A model generated the notes under the pieces. It worked only from the letters and a program-made list of their open reading frames with translations, searched no databases and was not told the origin of the DNA. Positions 15,687 to 18,571 of a stretch of DNA of 18,571 nt are shown here, piece after piece. Origin of the DNA: an uncultured Synechococcaceae cyanobacterium (GTDB lineage: Bacteria > Cyanobacteriota > Cyanobacteriia > PCC-6307 > Cyanobiaceae); the NCBI GenBank assembly GCA_902538695.1, contig CACBGC010000013.1, positions 1-18,571 on the forward strand. The letters are read 5' to 3'. The position numbers and the translations under genes were made by a program. Position 1 is the first letter of the stretch. The number at the start of each line of letters is the position of its first letter.

Positions 15687-16055
15687 ATGGCAGAGTTAAA
15701 CATCCCAAATTTGAAATTTAAATCTGATAAATATATTTTTAAAAAAAAATTAAATTTAAGGAGAAAATCTAAAAAACGACTATATATTGAATCTTTCTTT
15801 TTATTCATTTTTAGTGTTTTATTAGTTTATGTAAATTATTTAATTCCTAATAAAAATTTGCTGTTACAAAATCTACCTTCGACATTTAATAAATCTTTTT
15901 TATTATTGATTGATCTCTTTTCATATCTGTATGAGTTATTTTTGGTGATTTTTATTTTTGTATCTTCTTTTACTGCTCTTATTTTAATGATAGGTTCATT
16001 TAATAGGTTATTTAAAGTCTCTAAGAGAAAGTCAAAACAAATTGTTTATAAATAA
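15687..16055 (+). CDS. two-helix membrane protein, function unknown
   Basis: The protein has 122 residues. The N-terminus is polar and very basic (FKKKLNLRRKSKKR, 18-31). It is followed by a hydrophobic helix at about 33-53, a short loop, and a longer hydrophobic region at about 71-104. The C-terminus is again basic (KVSKRKSKQ, 110-118). Basic ends on both sides of two helices suggest that both termini are cytoplasmic. No family was recognised and there is no catalytic motif. An 88-base gap separates it from DUF4335, so it may have its own promoter. The stop lies 2 bases from the convergent stop of the 53-residue gene. Confidence 0.6.
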   Translation: MAELNIPNLKFKSDKYIFKKKLNLRRKSKKRLYIESFFLFIFSVLLVYVNYLIPNKNLLLQNLPSTFNKSFLLLIDLFSYLYELFLVIFIFVSSFTALILMIGSFNRLFKVSKRKSKQIVYK

Positions 16056-16057
16056 TT

Positions 16058-16219
16058 TCAAATAGGTTGCATTAGGCCGCCACTTCCTGAATCAGAGTCA
16101 TCATCATCATTTTCTGTTTCTTCTCCAAATAATGCAAATATGCCTAATACAATTGATGAAAGAATAATTGATAAGGGTAAAATCGAAGTTTGGATTCCGA
16201 CGTCTATATATTCACCCAT
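16058..16219 (-). CDS. 53-residue membrane protein with acidic tail
   Basis: An ATG at 16217-16219 (minus strand) opens a 53-codon frame ending TGA at 16058-16060. The product starts MGEYIDVGIQTSILPLSIIL, continues SSIVLGIFALFGEETENDDD and ends DSDSGSGGLMQPI. One hydrophobic helix spans about 11-31. It is followed by a tail with eight Asp/Glu in about ten residues, a Gly/Ser linker and a hydrophobic end. Such single-helix proteins are common as accessory subunits of photosynthetic or respiratory membrane complexes, but I do not recognise this one. The frame, the composition and the tight packing between two genes support it. No ribosome-binding site is visible. It lies downstream of mfd on the same strand with a 72-base gap that holds a hairpin and an AT palindrome. 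Confidence 0.65.
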   Translation of the reverse strand: MGEYIDVGIQTSILPLSIILSSIVLGIFALFGEETENDDDDSDSGSGGLMQPI

Positions 16220-16246
16220 AAAATAAATAAATTTTTATAAACCTAA

Positions 16247-16268
16247 CCGAAATCAAACTGATTCGCGG
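16247..16268. repeat. imperfect hairpin between mfd and the 53-residue gene
   Basis: CCG (16247-16249) pairs with CGG (16266-16268), and AATCA (16251-16255) pairs with TGATT (16259-16263) around an AAC loop. A small internal loop separates the two stems. This is the only GC-containing stem in the gap. On neither strand is it followed by a clean T run, so calling it a terminator is doubtful. Confidence 0.4.
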
Positions 16269-16271
16269 ATT

Positions 16272-16287
16272 TTAAATAATTATTTAA
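16272..16287. repeat. 16-bp perfect AT palindrome just after mfd
   Basis: TTAAATAATTATTTAA is perfectly palindromic and ends 4 bases before the mfd stop codon. It contains no GC. It could be part of a weak terminator region together with the neighbouring hairpin, or simply reflect the extreme AT content. Confidence 0.4.
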
Positions 16288-16291
16288 TAAT

Positions 16292-18571
16292 TTAATCTCT
16301 ATTAATAAGTTCTTTATCGAAATTCTTTATTTCTCTTTCAAAAGACCCGAACCACAACATTAGTTGATCAATTTGATTTTGAATTTCAGTTGCACCTATG
16401 CCCCTTATAGTGATGATTGAAAATGGTTGGCCTTCATTAAAATTAAATTTATTTTGAACACTACTTGCCAAAGCATTTTTAAGAATTTTAAAAGTAGAAT
16501 TTTTTAATTTCGTCTCTATCAAGATGTTTGGCTTTTTGAGCTTGATCTTATTAAAACCACATTTTTTAGCTAGTAATTTTATTCTCATTATCATAATTAA
16601 GGACTCAACAGGTTTGGGTAAGTTTCCATATCTATTAACCCAGTCTGTAGCTAATTCAGTTAATTCATCATTATTTGAACATTCAGTAACAGATTTGTAA
16701 GCTTCAAGCTTCTCTTCTCTGTTTAATATCCATGTTGCAGGTATAAATGCATTTATTGGTAGATCAATTTGAGTGTCGTTAACTTCAGGTATTTCTTGCC
16801 CGCTGATTTCTGAAATAGCCTCATGAAGCATTTCTATATATAAATCATATCCAATAGCATTAACCTTTCCACTTTGTTCTTCTCCTAGTAAACTACCAAC
16901 ACCTCTTATTTCCATATCCTTCATTGCAAGTTGGTATCCACTGCCTAGTTCTGAAAAGTCTTTTATCGCTTTCAATCTTTGTTTTGCAGCGTAATTAATT
17001 TTATTTATATTTGGATAAAATAACCAAGCATGTGCTTGTACACCGCTTCTACCTACTCTTCCTCTAAGTTGATAAAGTTGTGAAAGGCCAAATTTGTGAG
17101 AATCTTCAATAATAATTGTATTTACTTTAGGGATGTCTAATCCACTTTCAATTATCGTTGTACATATCATTAAATCTACTTCTCCATTATTAAAAGCAAT
17201 CATTGCATTTTCAAGCTCTGTTTCGTTCATTTGCCCATGAGCAACAATAAATTTTAAGCTGGGAAACATATTATTTAATTTGTTTACAGCTTGATCTATA
17301 TCAGTAATTCTTGGAAGAACATAAAAAATTTGACCTCCCCTATCAAGTTCTTGATTAATTGCAGTTCTTATAACATCCATATCTATTTCAGATAAATATG
17401 TTTTTATTGATCTTCTTGATGGTGGAGGAGTGTTTAGTAAGCTCATTTGTCTTAGTCCAGATAAGCTCATATAAAGAGTTCTTGGGATTGGAGTTGCCGA
17501 GAGAGTTAATACGTCTATGTTGGTTTTGATTTTTTTTATTTTCTCCTTTTGCCTTACTCCAAATCTTTGTTCTTCATCAATAACTAGTAGTCCTAAGTTT
17601 TTAATTTCTATTTCTTTTCCTAAAATTTGGTGCGTTGCTACAACTAAATCAATTTTGTTATTTTTCAAACCTGCATAGATTTCCTTTCTTTCATTAACAG
17701 TTTTGAATCTATTAAGTAATGATACTTTTATTGGGTAAGGTGAAAATCTATTACTTATTGTCCTCCAATGTTGCTGAGCTAGGATTGTTGTAGGTGCTAG
17801 TAATATTACTTGTTTGCCTGATGTAATAGCCTTAAAAATAGCCCGAACAGCTACTTCTGTTTTGCCAAATCCTACATCTCCACAAACTAACCTGTCCATT
17901 GGCTTTTCGCTTTCCATATCAGATTTTATTTCTTCTACAGCAGTTATTTGGTCAGGTGTTGGTTGATAAGGGAATGATTCCTCTAATTCATCTTGCCAAG
18001 GACCATCTTCTGGGTAAATGTAACCCTTTAATTTTTCTCTCTTTGCATAAAGTTTTAAAATATCGACAGCAATTTTTTTGATTTGTTTCTTATTTTTTTC
18101 TTTTATTTTTTCCCATTCTGTCCCTCCTAATTTATTTATTTTCGGCTTTATTTTTCCGCTTGATCTATATCTGTTAACACTACCAAGTTGATCAGCGGCA
18201 ACACTTATCTTTCCATCTTGATACTGAATGACTAAATAATCTCTTGAATCTCCAGTTATATTTATTTTTTCTATTTTTAAAAATCTTCCTATTCCATGAT
18301 TTTTATGAACTATAAAATCACCGGGACTAATCTTATTTACATTTATATTTGAATTGACACTTCTTTTTTTTCTTCTTATGAATACATTATTAAAAAGAGA
18401 TTGTTGTGAAAATAATTCTTTATCTGTTATCAGGACAACTTTCAATATCGGAAGATAAAACCCCTCTATTTCGTAATTGTTCTTATTTTTTAAAATTAGA
18501 GGAGTTGAATTATTAATTGACTTATATGCTTCATCAATATCATTAGGATTGTTTAAGAAGTTTGCATTACA
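16292..18571 (-). CDS. mfd: transcription-repair coupling factor, N-terminus outside the window
   Basis: Mfd is a DNA translocase that removes RNA polymerase stalled at DNA damage and recruits UvrA. The frame is open to the right edge with 759 residues visible. The family is about 1150-1170 residues, so roughly 400 N-terminal residues (the UvrB-like damage-recognition part) are missing. In order there is the RNA-polymerase-interacting domain (ISPGDFIVHKNHGIGRFLKI, about 81-100), helicase lobe 1 with Walker A GDVGFGKTE (231-239), DEEQ (332-335) and SATPIPRT (358-365), lobe 2 with TTIIESGLDIP (471-481) and QLRGRVGRS (501-509), then the C-terminal inhibitory domain. All motifs are intact. A TTG at 18443-18445 would be a false start: 42 codons upstream are open (NYEIEGFYLPI just before it) and the domain order continues through them. 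The stop is followed by an AT palindrome. Confidence 0.97.
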   Translation of the reverse strand, partial: CNANFLNNPNDIDEAYKSINNSTPLILKNKNNYEIEGFYLPILKVVLITDKELFSQQSLFNNVFIRRKKRSVNSNINVNKISPGDFIVHKNHGIGRFLKIEKINITGDSRDYLVIQYQDGKISVAADQLGSVNRYRSSGKIKPKINKLGGTEWEKIKEKNKKQIKKIAVDILKLYAKREKLKGYIYPEDGPWQDELEESFPYQPTPDQITAVEEIKSDMESEKPMDRLVCGDVGFGKTEVAVRAIFKAITSGKQVILLAPTTILAQQHWRTISNRFSPYPIKVSLLNRFKTVNERKEIYAGLKNNKIDLVVATHQILGKEIEIKNLGLLVIDEEQRFGVRQKEKIKKIKTNIDVLTLSATPIPRTLYMSLSGLRQMSLLNTPPPSRRSIKTYLSEIDMDVIRTAINQELDRGGQIFYVLPRITDIDQAVNKLNNMFPSLKFIVAHGQMNETELENAMIAFNNGEVDLMICTTIIESGLDIPKVNTIIIEDSHKFGLSQLYQLRGRVGRSGVQAHAWLFYPNINKINYAAKQRLKAIKDFSELGSGYQLAMKDMEIRGVGSLLGEEQSGKVNAIGYDLYIEMLHEAISEISGQEIPEVNDTQIDLPINAFIPATWILNREEKLEAYKSVTECSNNDELTELATDWVNRYGNLPKPVESLIMIMRIKLLAKKCGFNKIKLKKPNILIETKLKNSTFKILKNALASSVQNKFNFNEGQPFSIITIRGIGATEIQNQIDQLMLWFGSFEREIKNFDKELINRD

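Noticed and set aside
17899..18081. Plus-strand open frame inside mfd
   Set aside because: It is antisense to the helicase region of Mfd and carries no motif.
18443..18445. TTG as the start of mfd
   Set aside because: The frame is open for 42 more codons to the window edge, and the family is several hundred residues longer, so this is an internal leucine codon.

Overview
The window is about 18.6 kb of very AT-rich, gene-dense DNA. Its gene content is that of a small-genome marine cyanobacterium, most likely high-light-adapted Prochlorococcus. The reasons are the low GC, short intergenic gaps, frequent non-ATG starts, a large ChlH magnesium chelatase subunit, and a set of cyanobacterium-restricted families (DUF3318, DUF2949, DUF3038, DUF4335). 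These assignments come from reading protein motifs. No database was searched. I see no rRNA, tRNA, CRISPR array, insertion sequence, integrase or phage module, so this looks like core chromosome rather than an accessory island.

Left part (1-7452). A truncated DUF3318 gene on the minus strand diverges from carB, the large subunit of carbamoyl-phosphate synthetase. carB converges on a minus-strand pair: an ABC half-exporter followed by a 72-residue coiled-coil protein. Divergent from the exporter is a plus-strand run of three genes: a 58-residue S4 RNA-binding protein, tpiA and folP. The exporter, tpiA and folP all appear to start at TTG, and the folP frame overlaps the 3' end of tpiA.

Middle part (7453-13065). 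chlH, the 1336-residue porphyrin-binding subunit of magnesium chelatase, occupies 4 kb of the minus strand. It diverges from dapB (lysine/diaminopimelate synthesis) across 102 bp. dapB begins a plus-strand run with very small gaps: dapB, a two-helix membrane protein, a UbiH/VisC-type flavin hydroxylase that may serve plastoquinone synthesis, then DUF2949, DUF3038 and DUF4335.

Right part (13066-18571). The DUF3038 gene has a good ribosome-binding site but GTA where a start codon should be. Its downstream partner DUF4335 carries a C-terminal membrane anchor. A 122-residue two-helix membrane protein follows. On the minus strand are a 53-residue membrane protein with an acidic tail and the C-terminal 759 residues of mfd, the transcription-repair coupling factor, which runs off the right edge.

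Most of the window is housekeeping: pyrimidine/arginine precursor, glycolysis/Calvin cycle, folate, chlorophyll, lysine, quinone and DNA repair. The best candidates for undescribed biology are the DUF2949-DUF3038-DUF4335 cluster next to the quinone hydroxylase, the missing DUF3038 start codon, and two small proteins (58 and 53 residues) that a 60-residue length cutoff would omit.
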